Positions 27,178 to 37,271 of a stretch of DNA of 64,000 nucleotides are shown here, one piece after another. Each line of letters starts with the position of its first letter. Within the stretch, counting starts at the first letter, position 1. A model generated the notes under the pieces. It did not search any database, had not been told where the DNA came from, and was given only the letters and a program-made list of their open reading frames with translations. The stretch is from Lacrimispora xylanisolvens. Lineage in GTDB: Bacteria; Bacillota; Clostridia; Lachnospirales; Lachnospiraceae. Location: NCBI GenBank assembly GCA_017084465.1, contig CP070896.1:5445501-5509500 (forward strand), in the 5' to 3' direction. The translations under genes and the position numbers were made by a program.

Positions 27178-28416
27178 GTGAAGAAGATGGCACTGGTTTT
27201 GTGTATTGCAATGACTGTTGCAATGGTTACAGGATGTAGTAAAAATACGGACAGCGTTGCAGCAAAGCAGGGGAATAAGGAAGCACTCAATACCATCCGT
27301 ATTTGGCATGATGGAGATAAGGCAATGATACAGTTGATGGAAGATCATCTAAATGAGGCATTAAATGATGATGGAATCACTGTAAAATTCGAACAAAAGA
27401 GCGGGTTAACAGATCAGATTAAGCTATATGGAAGCGATGAGGTGAATGGACCGGATCTTTATATGTATGCCCATGATTCTCTTGGAATGTTTGTGGAAAT
27501 GGGAGCTTTGGCACCAATTACGGATGTGATTGATAAAGCCGTTTATGCGGATATGCTTCCCATGACGCTGAAAGCAGGGAATTATAAGGATGCTCAATAC
27601 CTGATGCCTGTCTACTTTGAAACACTGCTTTTTATTTATAATAAGGATTTGTGGGAGGGAGAAGTGCCTTCCTCCACGGAAGAACTTTATTCCTACATGA
27701 AAGACCATACAGATGCCACTGCAGGAACTTATGCTTTAGTGAACCAACATTCAACTGCTTATAATGTAGCTCCCTTAATTAACGGATTTGGCGGATTCAT
27801 TATCAATGAGCAGGCAAAGCCAGGACTAAATGATGAAAAGACCATGGAGGCAATTGAATATAATAAAAAGTTTGCCAGTTTAGAAGCGGATGGGGATTAT
27901 AATACGGTGAATGCCCTGTTTAAAGACGGAAAAGCAGCAGCAATTATTGGCGGACCATGGATGATATCAAGTGTGAAAGAAGCTAAAATCAATTATGGAA
28001 TAAAATCCTTATGTGATTTCAAGCTGCCAAACGGTAATGCACTGGTGCCATATTCAGGTGTCCAGGGAGTTGGTGTTATGAAGCATGCAGCGGAAACTAA
28101 AAAAGAAGCGGTGGAAAAGGTACTGAAAGAAATTGCTGATCCCCAGCTTGGAATTGATCTGGCTGAAAGCTCCAGATGCGCTCCAGCGAATCAAAAATCT
28201 TATGAAAATACAACGGTTTCAAAGGATGAAATGATAGCTGCTATGAGAAAGACTGCTGATATTGCCCAGCCAATGCCAAACATTCCCCAAATGAGCGTAA
28301 TGTGGGGACCGGCAGAATCACTTCTTGCGGCAGTTAATAAATCTGGCAAAGATTTAAACAGCGTTGCGGATGAATATCAAAAGCAGGCAGAGACTGCAAT
28401 TGCAGATATGCAATAA
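27178..28416 (+). CDS. Maltodextrin/cyclodextrin-binding lipoprotein (MalE-like)
   Basis: 412 residues, solute-binding protein of a sugar ABC importer. The lipobox is VAMVTGC after a hydrophobic signal (MKKMALVLCIAMTVA). Family features: IRIWHDGDKAMIQLMEDHL, NGPDLYMYAHDSLGMFVEMGAL, AAIIGGPWMISSV, QPMPNIPQMSVMW. The start is a GTG at 27178 after GGAGGACATGAGAA. It follows the amylase, whose products it would bind; the permeases follow after a large hairpin. Confidence 0.9.
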   Translation: MKKMALVLCIAMTVAMVTGCSKNTDSVAAKQGNKEALNTIRIWHDGDKAMIQLMEDHLNEALNDDGITVKFEQKSGLTDQIKLYGSDEVNGPDLYMYAHDSLGMFVEMGALAPITDVIDKAVYADMLPMTLKAGNYKDAQYLMPVYFETLLFIYNKDLWEGEVPSSTEELYSYMKDHTDATAGTYALVNQHSTAYNVAPLINGFGGFIINEQAKPGLNDEKTMEAIEYNKKFASLEADGDYNTVNALFKDGKAAAIIGGPWMISSVKEAKINYGIKSLCDFKLPNGNALVPYSGVQGVGVMKHAAETKKEAVEKVLKEIADPQLGIDLAESSRCAPANQKSYENTTVSKDEMIAAMRKTADIAQPMPNIPQMSVMWGPAESLLAAVNKSGKDLNSVADEYQKQAETAIADMQ

Positions 28417-28462
28417 AAGTGTATGTACGTAGGAAGTTATCGGAGGGTGTTTTTAAGCTCTT

Positions 28463-28506
28463 TGTATGACCGGTTAACTTGTTTTATATAGTTAATCGGT
28501 CATACA
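28463..28506 (+). promoter_or_regulatory. Intercistronic stem-loop between binding protein and permeases
   Basis: TGTATGACCGGTTAACT pairs with AGTTAATCGGTCATACA (17 bp, one G-U). There is no T-run, so it is more likely an mRNA-stabilising or processing hairpin that raises binding-protein levels over the permeases, as known for malE-type operons. Confidence 0.6.
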
Positions 28507-28598
28507 GTAGAAAACTTGTTCTACGATTATATAGAGACACCTACCTGTCCTTTATAGGATAGATTGCTGCAGATTGGGGATATAGGAGTAGGCAATTT

Positions 28599-29489
28599 AT
28601 GAACAAGAAAAATAAAATTCTTCCATGGGAATATAGTTTTCCCTCAATCATTTTAATCGGTTTAATTGTGGTATTTCCGATTATATATACCATATATATT
28701 TCGTTTACAAATATGAATCTGTATCATTGGACGGACTATGAATTTATAGCCTTGGATAATTATAGACGTGCATTAACGAAACTGGATTCAGGTTTTATGG
28801 CTGCATTATTAACTACAATCATTTGGACCGTTTTAAATATGGTCATACAGATTTTGGCTGCCTATTTGATTGCACTTGGATTGAATGCAAAAGGGCTAAG
28901 ACTAGCGAGACTATACAAGACACTCCTGATGTTTCCTTGGGCGATGCCGGCTTACATATCAATTTTATTATGGAAAGTAGGTATTTATAATCCGCAGTAC
29001 GGCTTATTGAATAAAATACGTTCCGCGTTGGGGTTATCTAACATGGATTTTTTATCTGAAAACATACCGGCCTTTATTTCCTGTATGGTATTAAACTTAT
29101 GGATGGCGATGCCATTTCTCATTATGATGATGGATGGGGCGTTGCAGAGTGTGGATATCAGCTATTATGAAAGTGCAAGATTAGATGGAGGCGGATGGTG
29201 GGCTCAAAATTTATATATTACAATACCATGCATTAAGCCCATATTAGCTCCTTCCATAATTATGACGACATTTACCACCTTTAAGCAGTTTGACATTATC
29301 TATTTATTAACGATGCAAAAGGGCTCTCTTACAGGAGCAACTCTTCAGACTGTTATTACCTATGCGCACCAAAATGCGTTTGTATCTAATAATTATGGTC
29401 TTTCTTCCGCTGTATCAATTGTGATTTTTGGATTTATTATTCTATTTTCTTTATTTGTCAATCGAGGCATTCGGGAGGAACACGTATGA
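28599..29489 (+). CDS. Sugar ABC transporter permease (MalF-like)
   Basis: 296 residues, about six membrane helices. The cytoplasmic EAA loop is YESARLDGGGWWAQNLYITIPCIKP, which contacts the ATPase. The N-terminal FPIIYTIYISFTNMNLYHW is usual for MalF-type permeases. It overlaps the next permease by 4 bases. No ATPase gene is present in the locus, so a shared MsmX-like ATPase elsewhere is expected. Confidence 0.92.
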   Translation: MNKKNKILPWEYSFPSIILIGLIVVFPIIYTIYISFTNMNLYHWTDYEFIALDNYRRALTKLDSGFMAALLTTIIWTVLNMVIQILAAYLIALGLNAKGLRLARLYKTLLMFPWAMPAYISILLWKVGIYNPQYGLLNKIRSALGLSNMDFLSENIPAFISCMVLNLWMAMPFLIMMMDGALQSVDISYYESARLDGGGWWAQNLYITIPCIKPILAPSIIMTTFTTFKQFDIIYLLTMQKGSLTGATLQTVITYAHQNAFVSNNYGLSSAVSIVIFGFIILFSLFVNRGIREEHV

Positions 29490-30328
29490 GAATAAAAACA
29501 GCAAGACGCATGGCCCGTTTAAGTATCTTAAATGTATTTTTTGTATTGTTATGTTTTATTACTTTAATTCCTATTTTATATGCATTTTTACTTTCCGTAA
29601 GCAGTGATAGTTCTGCATTTGGAAACGGATTGTTATTTCCCCAGAGTCCTACCTTGAAAAATTATAAAGCTATCCTGGTGGAGGAGCCATTTCTTATATG
29701 GCTTAAGAATTCAGTCGTTCTTAGTCTTGGGACCATGATACTTGCAATGGGAACTTCGGTGACAGCGTCGTATGCATTTTCCCGATTTCGGTTTCGGGGG
29801 AGAAATGAGATGTTAAAGCTATTGTTAATTTTGAATGCGTTTCCACAAATTTTATCGATGTTTGCTATATTTAGATTATTTAAAAACATGAACCTATTAA
29901 ATAATTACATTGGTTTAATCCTGATTTATGCAGGAAGCATGTGTATATTCAGTATCTGGAATATGAAAGGTTACTTCGATACCATTCCTATCGAAATTGA
30001 AGAATCTGCAAGAATTGATGGAGGAAGTTCAGGACAAATCATATGGAAGATCATATTACCCCTTGCCAGACCTTCCATTATTGTGACTGCGGTCATGGTA
30101 TTGATTTTTGTATGGAACGAGTATCTGTTTGCAACTACATTTATAATGAAAGAGGAGAACTATAATCTTGCAGGCGGTCTCTATCAGCTTCAGGCCAATG
30201 ATTATAGCAGAAGCTGGTCGTTATTTTCAGCAGCCGCAATTTTAGTTTCAGTACCTATTTTGATCCTGTTTTTTTCCATACAAAAATATATGGTATCAGG
30301 ATTGACTACAGGAGGAGTGAAAGGATAA
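29486..30328 (+). CDS. Sugar ABC transporter permease (MalG-like)
   Basis: 280 residues. EAA loop IEIEESARIDGGSSGQIIWKIILPLARPSI; about six membrane helices; the C-terminal SVPILILFFSIQKYMVSGLTTGGVKG is the standard MalG ending. It is translationally coupled both upstream (ATGAG overlap) and downstream (stop/start overlap at 30328). Confidence 0.92.
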   Translation: MRIKTARRMARLSILNVFFVLLCFITLIPILYAFLLSVSSDSSAFGNGLLFPQSPTLKNYKAILVEEPFLIWLKNSVVLSLGTMILAMGTSVTASYAFSRFRFRGRNEMLKLLLILNAFPQILSMFAIFRLFKNMNLLNNYIGLILIYAGSMCIFSIWNMKGYFDTIPIEIEESARIDGGSSGQIIWKIILPLARPSIIVTAVMVLIFVWNEYLFATTFIMKEENYNLAGGLYQLQANDYSRSWSLFSAAAILVSVPILILFFSIQKYMVSGLTTGGVKG

Positions 30329-32081
30329 TGAAAAACAACATGAAAATAAATCGTGAGGCTGTTTTGCATATTCCGTTATCAAATTATGCATTTGCCAATT
30401 CGGAATATAGATTGACCATAAGAATACGAACACAAAAGGGCAATGTTTCAGCGTGTACCTTATACTATGGTGATCGGGCTTGTCCTGTAACACCCGTCGT
30501 TTTTGAAGAAATTCAGATGGAAATAAAAGCAAGGGATGAATTTTTTGATTATTATGAAGCGACCTTTGAAACACCATATACCCGTGTATGTTATTATTTT
30601 AAGCTGCAAAATGAAGGAGAGTGGACTTATTATTACTCAGAACGTTTTTCAAATGAACTTGCAATTCATTATTTTGAACGTAACATTATGGAAGAAAGAA
30701 GCGAGTATTATCAGTACCCCTACATATTAAGAAATGAGATACCAGATGTACCAGCCTGGTTTAAGAAGGCTGTTGTTTATAATATATTTCCCGATAGCTT
30801 TGTCGGTGAGGAACCTGGTTCGATCACACAGCCAAAGGAAGTAATATTAGAAAATGGAAAGGTCTGCAGATCAAGATTAGGAGGAACGCTAAAAGAAGTT
30901 ATAAAAAATCTGGATTATATCCAGGCACTTGGCGTTAACTGTATTTATTTTAATCCCATATTTGCAGCAGGAGAATACCACAAGTATGATACCATTGATT
31001 ATTATCAAATTGATCCGTGTTTTGGAACCAATGAGGAATTTAAACACTTAGTGGAAGAAATTCACAAACGAGAAATGAAGATCATTATAGATGGTGTATT
31101 TAACCATTGCAGCTGGGAATTTTTTGCCTTTGAAGATGTAATGGAAAAGGGAGAAAATTCAAAATATATTGATTGGTTTTATGACTTAAAATTTCCGGTT
31201 CGACGACCCCAGTCGGAAAAAGAAAAACCTGGTTATGCATGCTTTGCTTATGAGCCTAAGATGCCCAAACTAAACACTTCAAATGAAGAGGTGCAAAAGT
31301 ATTTTGCCAATGTAGGTACTTATTGGATTCGTGAGTATCAGATAGATGGCTGGCGGCTAGATGTAGCAAATGAAATAGACCGGAATTTTTGGAGAAAGTT
31401 CAGGGAAGCAGTAAAAAAAGAAAATAGGGAAGCAATTCTCATTGGTGAAGTGTGGGAGAATGCAGAAAGCTGGCTTCGGGGAGATATCTTTGATTCAACC
31501 ATGAATTACGAATTCAGACGAATTTGCCGTGATCACATCATCGGTGATAATAAAAATGCGATAACAGCTGCCAAACAGCTGGAACAGATGAGGCTCCGTT
31601 ACCCTACCAATCTTGTAAACGGGCAGCTGAATCTTCTGGATAGCCATGATGTACCCAGATTTTTATCTCTTTGCAGGGGCGACCTGCGGAAGTGGAAATT
31701 AGCTTGTATCCTTCTTATGCTGTTCCCGGGGGTCCCCAGCTTATTTTACGGCGATGAACAGGCAATTTGCGGAATGAAGGAAAATGAATACAGGAATCCC
31801 ATGGTATGGAGCCAAAATCCACAACTATATGAATTTGTGCAGAAGATCATAGAGATAAGAAAAGAATATATAGAGGAAGACACTTCCTATGAAGTATTAT
31901 GGGAAGAAACCGATGAACGAGTGTTGACTTTTGTGAGAGATGGAAGAAAGGGAAGATTATTTGTAAGTCTGAATGTTCAGAGATGGATCAGGAGTGGAAT
32001 AGAGGGGAGAAAAATATGATTCTTGCCTCCACAGAAAATGAAGAGCTTCTGGAAGCAGTGGGATATAAACTTTATTTATAG
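30328..32081 (+). CDS. Intracellular GH13 cyclomaltodextrinase/neopullulanase-like enzyme, frameshifted at 3' end
   Basis: No signal peptide, so cytoplasmic. The N-terminal ~130 residues are a CBM34-like domain typical of cyclomaltodextrinases. GH13 motifs follow: IDGVFNHC, DGWRLDVANE (nucleophile Asp), IGEVWE (acid Glu) and LLDSHD; VNCIYFNPIFAAGEYHKYDTIDY is also typical. The frame ends at 32019, but from about 31983 another frame reads MDQEWNRGEKNMILASTENEELLEAVGYKLYL and stops at 32081, the expected C-terminal all-beta domain. One shift near 31975-31983 restores it. It degrades imported cyclodextrins and maltodextrins. Confidence 0.88.
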
Positions 32082-32102
32082 ATTTAATGGAAAGCGGTAT
32101 TT

Positions 32103-32142
32103 TGCCATTTGTTCAAATCATCAATGGCAGGGTATCGTTTTT
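32103..32142 (+). terminator. Possible terminator of the cyclodextrin operon
   Basis: TGCCAT pairs with ATGGCA, followed after a few bases by TTTTTT. Weak. The remaining bases to 32389 show only the leader of the ABC genes. Confidence 0.4.
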
Positions 32143-32389
32143 TGATTGGTCAATATGATACCAAGGGAATTGCATGGTACACTTTCTCTGTTGTAAATGA
32201 TATTTTATTATGATAATATAGCAGTATTCTTGCTGCATTTCATAGTAATTGCAGCTTGAATTTTTTTAGTGACACTGTAGCACTGTATAAAATAGGGGCT
32301 TTTCGTTGATGATAACGCTGTGTTTGCTTCGTCATAATAAGTTATATCAAATTATACTTTATTACAATCAGCAAAAAGGAGATAAAACT

Positions 32390-33311
32390 ATGAATCCAAT
32401 CATTCAGGTTAAAAACTTCACAAAAAAATATGGTGACTTTGTCGCTGTAAACGATATATCTTTTGATGTGGAAGAAGGCAGTGTATTTGCATTTCTGGGA
32501 CCAAACGGTGCTGGAAAAAGCACAACGATTAATACGCTATGTACCATATTTGAAAAAACTTCCGGTACGTTATTGATCGATGGAAAAGATGTCAGCAGGC
32601 AAAAAAGTGAGGTGCGGTCTTCCATTGGAGTTGTATTTCAGGATTCCACTCTTGATGGGAAAATGACAATTGAAGAGAATTTAAAAAATGCACTGTGTAT
32701 TTTATAACATTCCAAATAAGGAAGTAGAAGAACGAATTACGTTTGTTTTAAACCTTGTGGATTTAACAAATGAAAGAAAGAAAATGGTATCCGCTTTGTC
32801 GGGAGGAATGAAACGGCGTGTTGAGATTGCCAGAGGCCTGGTGCATTATCCAAAGGTTTTATTCCTTGATGAGCCAACAACAGGGCTGGATCCCCAGACC
32901 AGAGCACATATATGGGAATATATCATGAAGCTTCAAAAAGAAAGGAACATTACAATCTTTCTAACCACCCACTACATGGAAGAAGCCGAGATCTGCAATA
33001 AGATAGCGATAATGGATGGCGGAGTAATTGTAGCACATGATACCCCCTACGCATTAAAGAAAAAGTATACGAAGGATAAAGCTTATATCAATACAGATGA
33101 TGAAGAAGGGTTTGAACTTCTGCTAACGGAGCATCAATTAAACTATTCAAAAAAAGATGGTTATTATAAGGTGGAAGCAGAGTATCTGGACCGACTGCTG
33201 GAAGTGTTAAGCGTTCATAAGGAACACATTACCAATATTGAAATTAAAAAAGGAACCTTTAATGATGTGTTTTTAGAGATAACAGGAAAAAAGATCAGGG
33301 AGGAGGGATAA
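32390..33311 (+). CDS. ABC transporter ATP-binding protein (DrrA-like), frameshifted
   Basis: About 307 residues when repaired. Walker A GPNGAGKST, Q-loop VVFQDST, signature LSGGMKRRVEIARGL, Walker B LFLDEPTTGLDP and H-loop TTHYMEEAE. The C-terminal part is typical of DrrA/NodI exporters. Start ATG 32390 with AAAGGAGAT upstream. At the A6 run (32687-32692) the frame breaks: NLKNALCIL* versus NLKMHCVFYNIPNKEVEERI. Removing one A repairs it. It works with the ABC-2 permease one base downstream, exporting a drug or lipid-like substrate. Confidence 0.9.
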
Positions 33312-33312
33312 T

Positions 33313-34149
33313 ATGAATACAGTATTCGCCTTATGGAAAAGAGGACTAAAAGCATTTGTACGAAATAAAACCGGGTTAATATTTTCGCTCATATTTCCTT
33401 TTTTCTTTGTATATGTGTTTGGTGCAATATTTAAAAATGATTTCATTGAAAACCCTATTGCTTACATGCTTTCCGGTGTTATTATCACGACTGTATTTGA
33501 GAGTGCGCTAAACCTTGCGTCTTCAACGGTTGATGATATGGTCAGTGGTTTTATGAAAGAAGTTCTGGTCTCCCCGGCAAAGAGAGTTTATGTTGCAATG
33601 GGACAATTACTGTCTGCAGCAACGGTAGCCACCTTACAGGGTATCCTGATCCTGGTAATTGGTTTATTTATCGGTATCAAGTTTACCAGCTGGAAAACTC
33701 CTCTGTTGGTGCTCGTATCCATGATTTTTATCGGTATCGTATTCTCTGGTGTTGGGCTGTTTTTAGCCACGAAGGTACGAAACGGTCAGACATTCCAGAT
33801 TGTCAAAACAGCAGTAACCATGCCCCTCACATTTCTGTCCGGTGCCTATGTTCCATTGTCCATGCTGCCAGGCTCTTTAAAGTTTGTAGCTTACCTAAAT
33901 CCTATGACTTATGCCACAGCATTTTTTAGAATGATCGTCTTGGAAAAAGGGAATCTCCCTGTTTCCGAACTGATTAAAGAAGGATTGGTGGTTGAAATAA
34001 ATGGGTTTGCAATTACTCCGATTATGACGTTTGGAGTTATTCTGGTCATTGGTTTGGTGTTCCTGCTTCTTTCAACCATATCCTTTGTTAAGACGGATTT
34101 TTCCCGTCTGAACCGAAGTGCCACCGATGCCAATGCGCTTTGGGGATAA
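33313..34149 (+). CDS. ABC-2 type exporter permease (DrrB-like)
   Basis: 278 residues, six membrane helices (LIFSLIFPFFFVYVFGAIF, IAYMLSGVIITTVFESAL, VATLQGILILVIGLFIGI, LVSMIFIGIVFSGVGLFLA and so on). The motif TAVTMPLTFLSGAYVPLSMLPGSLKFVAYLNPMTYA is the ABC-2 signature. It starts one base after the ATPase gene. Confidence 0.9.
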   Translation: MNTVFALWKRGLKAFVRNKTGLIFSLIFPFFFVYVFGAIFKNDFIENPIAYMLSGVIITTVFESALNLASSTVDDMVSGFMKEVLVSPAKRVYVAMGQLLSAATVATLQGILILVIGLFIGIKFTSWKTPLLVLVSMIFIGIVFSGVGLFLATKVRNGQTFQIVKTAVTMPLTFLSGAYVPLSMLPGSLKFVAYLNPMTYATAFFRMIVLEKGNLPVSELIKEGLVVEINGFAITPIMTFGVILVIGLVFLLLSTISFVKTDFSRLNRSATDANALWG

Positions 34150-34189
34150 CAAGTCAAGCCCCTTAACGTTTAAGCAAAGCTGGTTATGA

Positions 34190-34230
34190 CAAGCCTTGAG
34201 TATATATCGCCTCAAGGCTTGCTTTTTTTA
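34190..34230 (+). terminator. Terminator of the ABC-2 operon
   Basis: CAAGCCTTGAG pairs with CTCAAGGCTTG, then CTTTTTTT. Confidence 0.85.
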
Positions 34231-34354
34231 TGTCAGTTACCAATCACATACCAGTTGACAATTGGTTTAATCAGGGTATAATTGTCAAAGGGGAATAGTC
34301 TAATTAGACTAATGATGTGTTGAATAATTAAAACAAAAGAGAGGATAAAAAATA

Positions 34355-35185
34355 ATGAAATCTTTTTTAATGATCGGACAGTCTAATATGGCTGGACGAG
34401 GCTTTATTCATGAGGTGCCGCCTATTTATAATGAAAGAATACAGATGTTACGTAATGGCAGATGGCAGATGATGACCGAACCCATTAATTATGATCGTCC
34501 TGTTTCAGGAATAAGTCTCGCTGGTTCTTTCGCAGATATGTGGTGTCGTCAGAATCAGGAAGAAGTAATTGGACTGATTCCCTGTGCAGAAGGTGGCAGC
34601 ATGCTGGATGAGTGGGCTGTGGATGGGGTGCTATTTAAACATGCCATAACAGAAGCTAAATTTGCGATGCAAAGCAGTGACTTAGCAGGAATACTGTGGC
34701 ATCAGGGAGAAAGCGACAGCGCTAATGGCAACTACAAAGTATATTATGATAAATTATTACGAATCATTGAGTCGCTTAGAAAAGAGTTAAATGTCCCAAA
34801 TATTCCAATTATGATTGGCGGCTTAGGTGATTTTCTGGGTAAAGAAGGTTTTGGGAAAAGTTGTACGGAATATAAATACGTTAATCAGGAATTACAAAGA
34901 TTTGCATTTGAACAAGATAATTGTTACTTTGTCACAGCAAAAGAATTAACATCAAATCATGATGGGATACATTTTGATGCGATTTCTCAAAGGAAATTCG
35001 GAGTACGATACTTTGATGGGTTTTCTAACAGGCATCACGTATTAGAGCCATTGATGAATGAAAACGAGCTGGTTAGCCTAATTCAATCCAGAACATATAC
35101 CAAAACAGAAAAAAGTTATATAAAAAGTATGGAGTTTGCTATGGGGAAAATATCATACGAGGAATTTATAGCGCATGTTATGTAA
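34355..35185 (+). CDS. SASA/SGNH-type carbohydrate esterase
   Basis: 276 residues, resembling sialate O-acetylesterase/acetylxylan esterase (SASA, CE6-like). The nucleophile block is MIGQSNMAGRG, with later blocks WHQGESD and DGIHFDAISQRKFG (Asp-His). No signal peptide, so cytoplasmic: it would deacetylate imported oligosaccharides. AGAGGATAAAAAAT precedes the ATG. It has its own transcription unit. Confidence 0.82.
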   Translation: MKSFLMIGQSNMAGRGFIHEVPPIYNERIQMLRNGRWQMMTEPINYDRPVSGISLAGSFADMWCRQNQEEVIGLIPCAEGGSMLDEWAVDGVLFKHAITEAKFAMQSSDLAGILWHQGESDSANGNYKVYYDKLLRIIESLRKELNVPNIPIMIGGLGDFLGKEGFGKSCTEYKYVNQELQRFAFEQDNCYFVTAKELTSNHDGIHFDAISQRKFGVRYFDGFSNRHHVLEPLMNENELVSLIQSRTYTKTEKSYIKSMEFAMGKISYEEFIAHVM

Positions 35186-35212
35186 TTAATCAAATTTTAG
35201 AGGAGGTATTTC

Positions 35213-35731
35213 TTGATACCATTACTAATTTTAGGTTTATTGAAACAAAATCCCGGATCTCATGGTTACGAATTATTATCCTTAATGGAAGAGCGGCATT
35301 ATAAATATATTGTTAATTTCACCAAAGGATCCTTTTATTACAATCTTCAACAATTAGAAGAGAAAAAATATATTGAGAAAGTTAACCAGTCAGAGAGTAC
35401 GAGAGAGACAAATAATTATATTATCACTGAATCAGGTAATAGGGAATTTGAAAAGCTGATGTTTAAATATGGTTCTAAAACCGACTATATAAATTTATCA
35501 TTTTATATAGCAATGTTATTTGGTAATGAGTATAATGAAAATGAGCTAAAAAAAAGTTAATAGAAATACAAATTGAAGAAACGAAAAATAAAATATTTTT
35601 TATTAGAACAATCAATTCAGCATGATGAAACTATCTCTGATAATTTTAGAAAGATGCTGGAAAATTCACGTTCTCATCACTTGGTAAATGTTCAGTGGTT
35701 TGAAGGTCTGTTAAAGGATATGGAGCTTTAG
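35213..35731 (+). CDS. PadR-family transcriptional regulator, frame broken twice
   Basis: The N-terminal winged helix is PadR-like (LLILGLLKQNPGSHGYELLSLMEER...KGSFYYNLQQLEEKKYIEKV...NYIITESGNREFEKLM). The start is TTG 35213, 5 bases after AGGAGG. The first frame stops at 35560 behind an A8 run (ELKKS). The next frame gives KKKLIEIQIEETKNK, and a third, after the T6 run near 35597, gives LLEQSIQHDETISDNFRKML...WFEGLLKDMEL ending at 35731. Joined, they form the usual ~170-residue PadR with a C-terminal dimerisation helix. The flavin reductase follows 9 bases later and is the likely target. Confidence 0.75.
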
Positions 35732-35740
35732 GGGGAGAAT

Positions 35741-36307
35741 ATGGAGAAGATTAATATTAGTCCGGATTGGGTGTTTAGTCCACAGCCAATGTATATCATT
35801 GGAACAAAAAACGAAAATGGCACTCCAAATTTCTGTATTATCACATGGATAGGATTTTCATTTGATAAGACACCACATATAATGATGACGATAGGTGGAA
35901 GCAAACTGACCAAGTCTAACATACTTCGGGATAAAAAGTTCTCTGCTAATATGATTACTGAGGACAATCTTTGGCTTGCAGATTACTTTGGTAATACGCA
36001 AGGTGAGGAAGCGATGAAAAATAAAGTATCTTACAGCTATAAATGGGGGAAATGCCTGGAAGTCCCTATGGTAGAGGAGTGTCACTGGGCATATGAATGT
36101 GAAGTTTCCAAAATAATTGAGCTTGATGGTGCTCATCTATTTTTAGCTAAAATAAAAAACATCCAAATTGATAAAAAATATGAATCCATGGATCTGAAAA
36201 AAATAGATTTAACCCAATTAAAACCTGCAATCTATGCACCTTATAATTATTTTTCCATCGGAAAGAAATTAGGTGAGATGGGTGAATGGGAACAATACAT
36301 TGAGTGA
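35741..36307 (+). CDS. Flavin reductase-like (FMN-binding) protein
   Basis: 188 residues. FSPQPMYIIGTKNENGTPNFCIITWIGFSFDKTPHIMMTIGG is the split-barrel FMN-binding core of the flavin reductase/DIM6-NTAB family; the rest (GKCLEVPMVEECHWAYECEVSKIIELDGAHLFLAKI) fits. It probably reduces flavin or small electrophiles. GGGGGAGAAT lies before the ATG. Confidence 0.82.
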   Translation: MEKINISPDWVFSPQPMYIIGTKNENGTPNFCIITWIGFSFDKTPHIMMTIGGSKLTKSNILRDKKFSANMITEDNLWLADYFGNTQGEEAMKNKVSYSYKWGKCLEVPMVEECHWAYECEVSKIIELDGAHLFLAKIKNIQIDKKYESMDLKKIDLTQLKPAIYAPYNYFSIGKKLGEMGEWEQYIE

Positions 36308-36320
36308 ATTTATATGTAAA

Positions 36321-36357
36321 CAGGATATAAGAAGCCTGGGTAGCCGCTTATATCCTG
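36321..36357. terminator. Bidirectional terminator between convergent genes
   Basis: CAGGATATAAG pairs with CTTATATCCTG and slightly overlaps the ligase stop. Confidence 0.7.
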
Positions 36358-37271
36358 CATTCGATTGCTAATTTATCGTCTCTGATTCCTTTAAATACGG
36401 GCTGTCGGAAGCTGTCTTTTTCAGTTGGCATGGACTCAACAATACATACCAGCTCTGGCGCCAGCCAAATAGCATCTTCATTCCCTTTAGGCACATAACC
36501 AAAAGGAGAATAGTCAATAATCTGATACTTATGCTCATTTAAAATCCTGAGACTTACTCCCAGGGTAACATGTCCCTTGTACACTAATAAATCATCGTCG
36601 TATTGACCCAGTATAAGGCTGGTCATGTTATTTTCCTTTGGTATATAACCGCAGATAACACAATCATCAGAAGCCATTATTTTACACTTAATCCAATCTT
36701 TTGATCGATTCCCCGGCCAGTACAGGCTGTCTTTTCTTTTTGCTACGATTCCTTCTAACCCTTTTTCTTTTACAAGATTAAATAACATAATTCCATTATT
36801 TTCAACGTATCGGGAAACAGAGATCAGATTATTCTCGATAACCACATCATCTAAATATTTCTTGCGTTCCATAAGTGGGAGCATGGTAATATCTTTATCT
36901 TTGTAGTACAAGATATCATAGGCGATAATACTGGCGGGATATTTACTGGCAGCTAATTTGATCTTAAACTGATTACTCATCAAAGCTCTTTTCTGGACTT
37001 CGTAGAAATCGGGTATTCCGTTTCTAAGGACTAGTAATTCATGGTCCAGGATGCACTTTACTTTTACCTGTTTATATAAGTCTTCCAATTCCGGAAAGAG
37101 AGGTATCATTAATTTATTTCTTTTATTTCGCATATCAGTTTTATCACTTAAAAATGATATGCATCGGATACCATCCCATTTTATCTCATAGATATGATCT
37201 GGTGAGTCAAAAGGGGCTTTCATCTCAGATATCAGCATGGGACTTACGTTCTTACTGTCAAATAGATCCAT
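36348..37271 (-). CDS. ATP-dependent DNA ligase (LigD-type)
   Basis: 307 residues. The adenylation lysine is in YEIKWDGIR (about K33). Other nucleotidyltransferase motifs: ILDHELLVLRNG, IIAYDILYYKD, EGIVAKRKDSLYWPG and KDWIKCK; the C-terminal OB-fold follows. It is the ligase part of LigD alone, without the polymerase or phosphoesterase domains. It seals breaks in two-component NHEJ with Ku, whose gene overlaps by one base upstream. Probably expressed during sporulation, given the shared promoter upstream of ku. Confidence 0.9.
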   Translation of the reverse strand: MDLFDSKNVSPMLISEMKAPFDSPDHIYEIKWDGIRCISFLSDKTDMRNKRNKLMIPLFPELEDLYKQVKVKCILDHELLVLRNGIPDFYEVQKRALMSNQFKIKLAASKYPASIIAYDILYYKDKDITMLPLMERKKYLDDVVIENNLISVSRYVENNGIMLFNLVKEKGLEGIVAKRKDSLYWPGNRSKDWIKCKIMASDDCVICGYIPKENNMTSLILGQYDDDLLVYKGHVTLGVSLRILNEHKYQIIDYSPFGYVPKGNEDAIWLAPELVCIVESMPTEKDSFRQPVFKGIRDDKLAIECRI

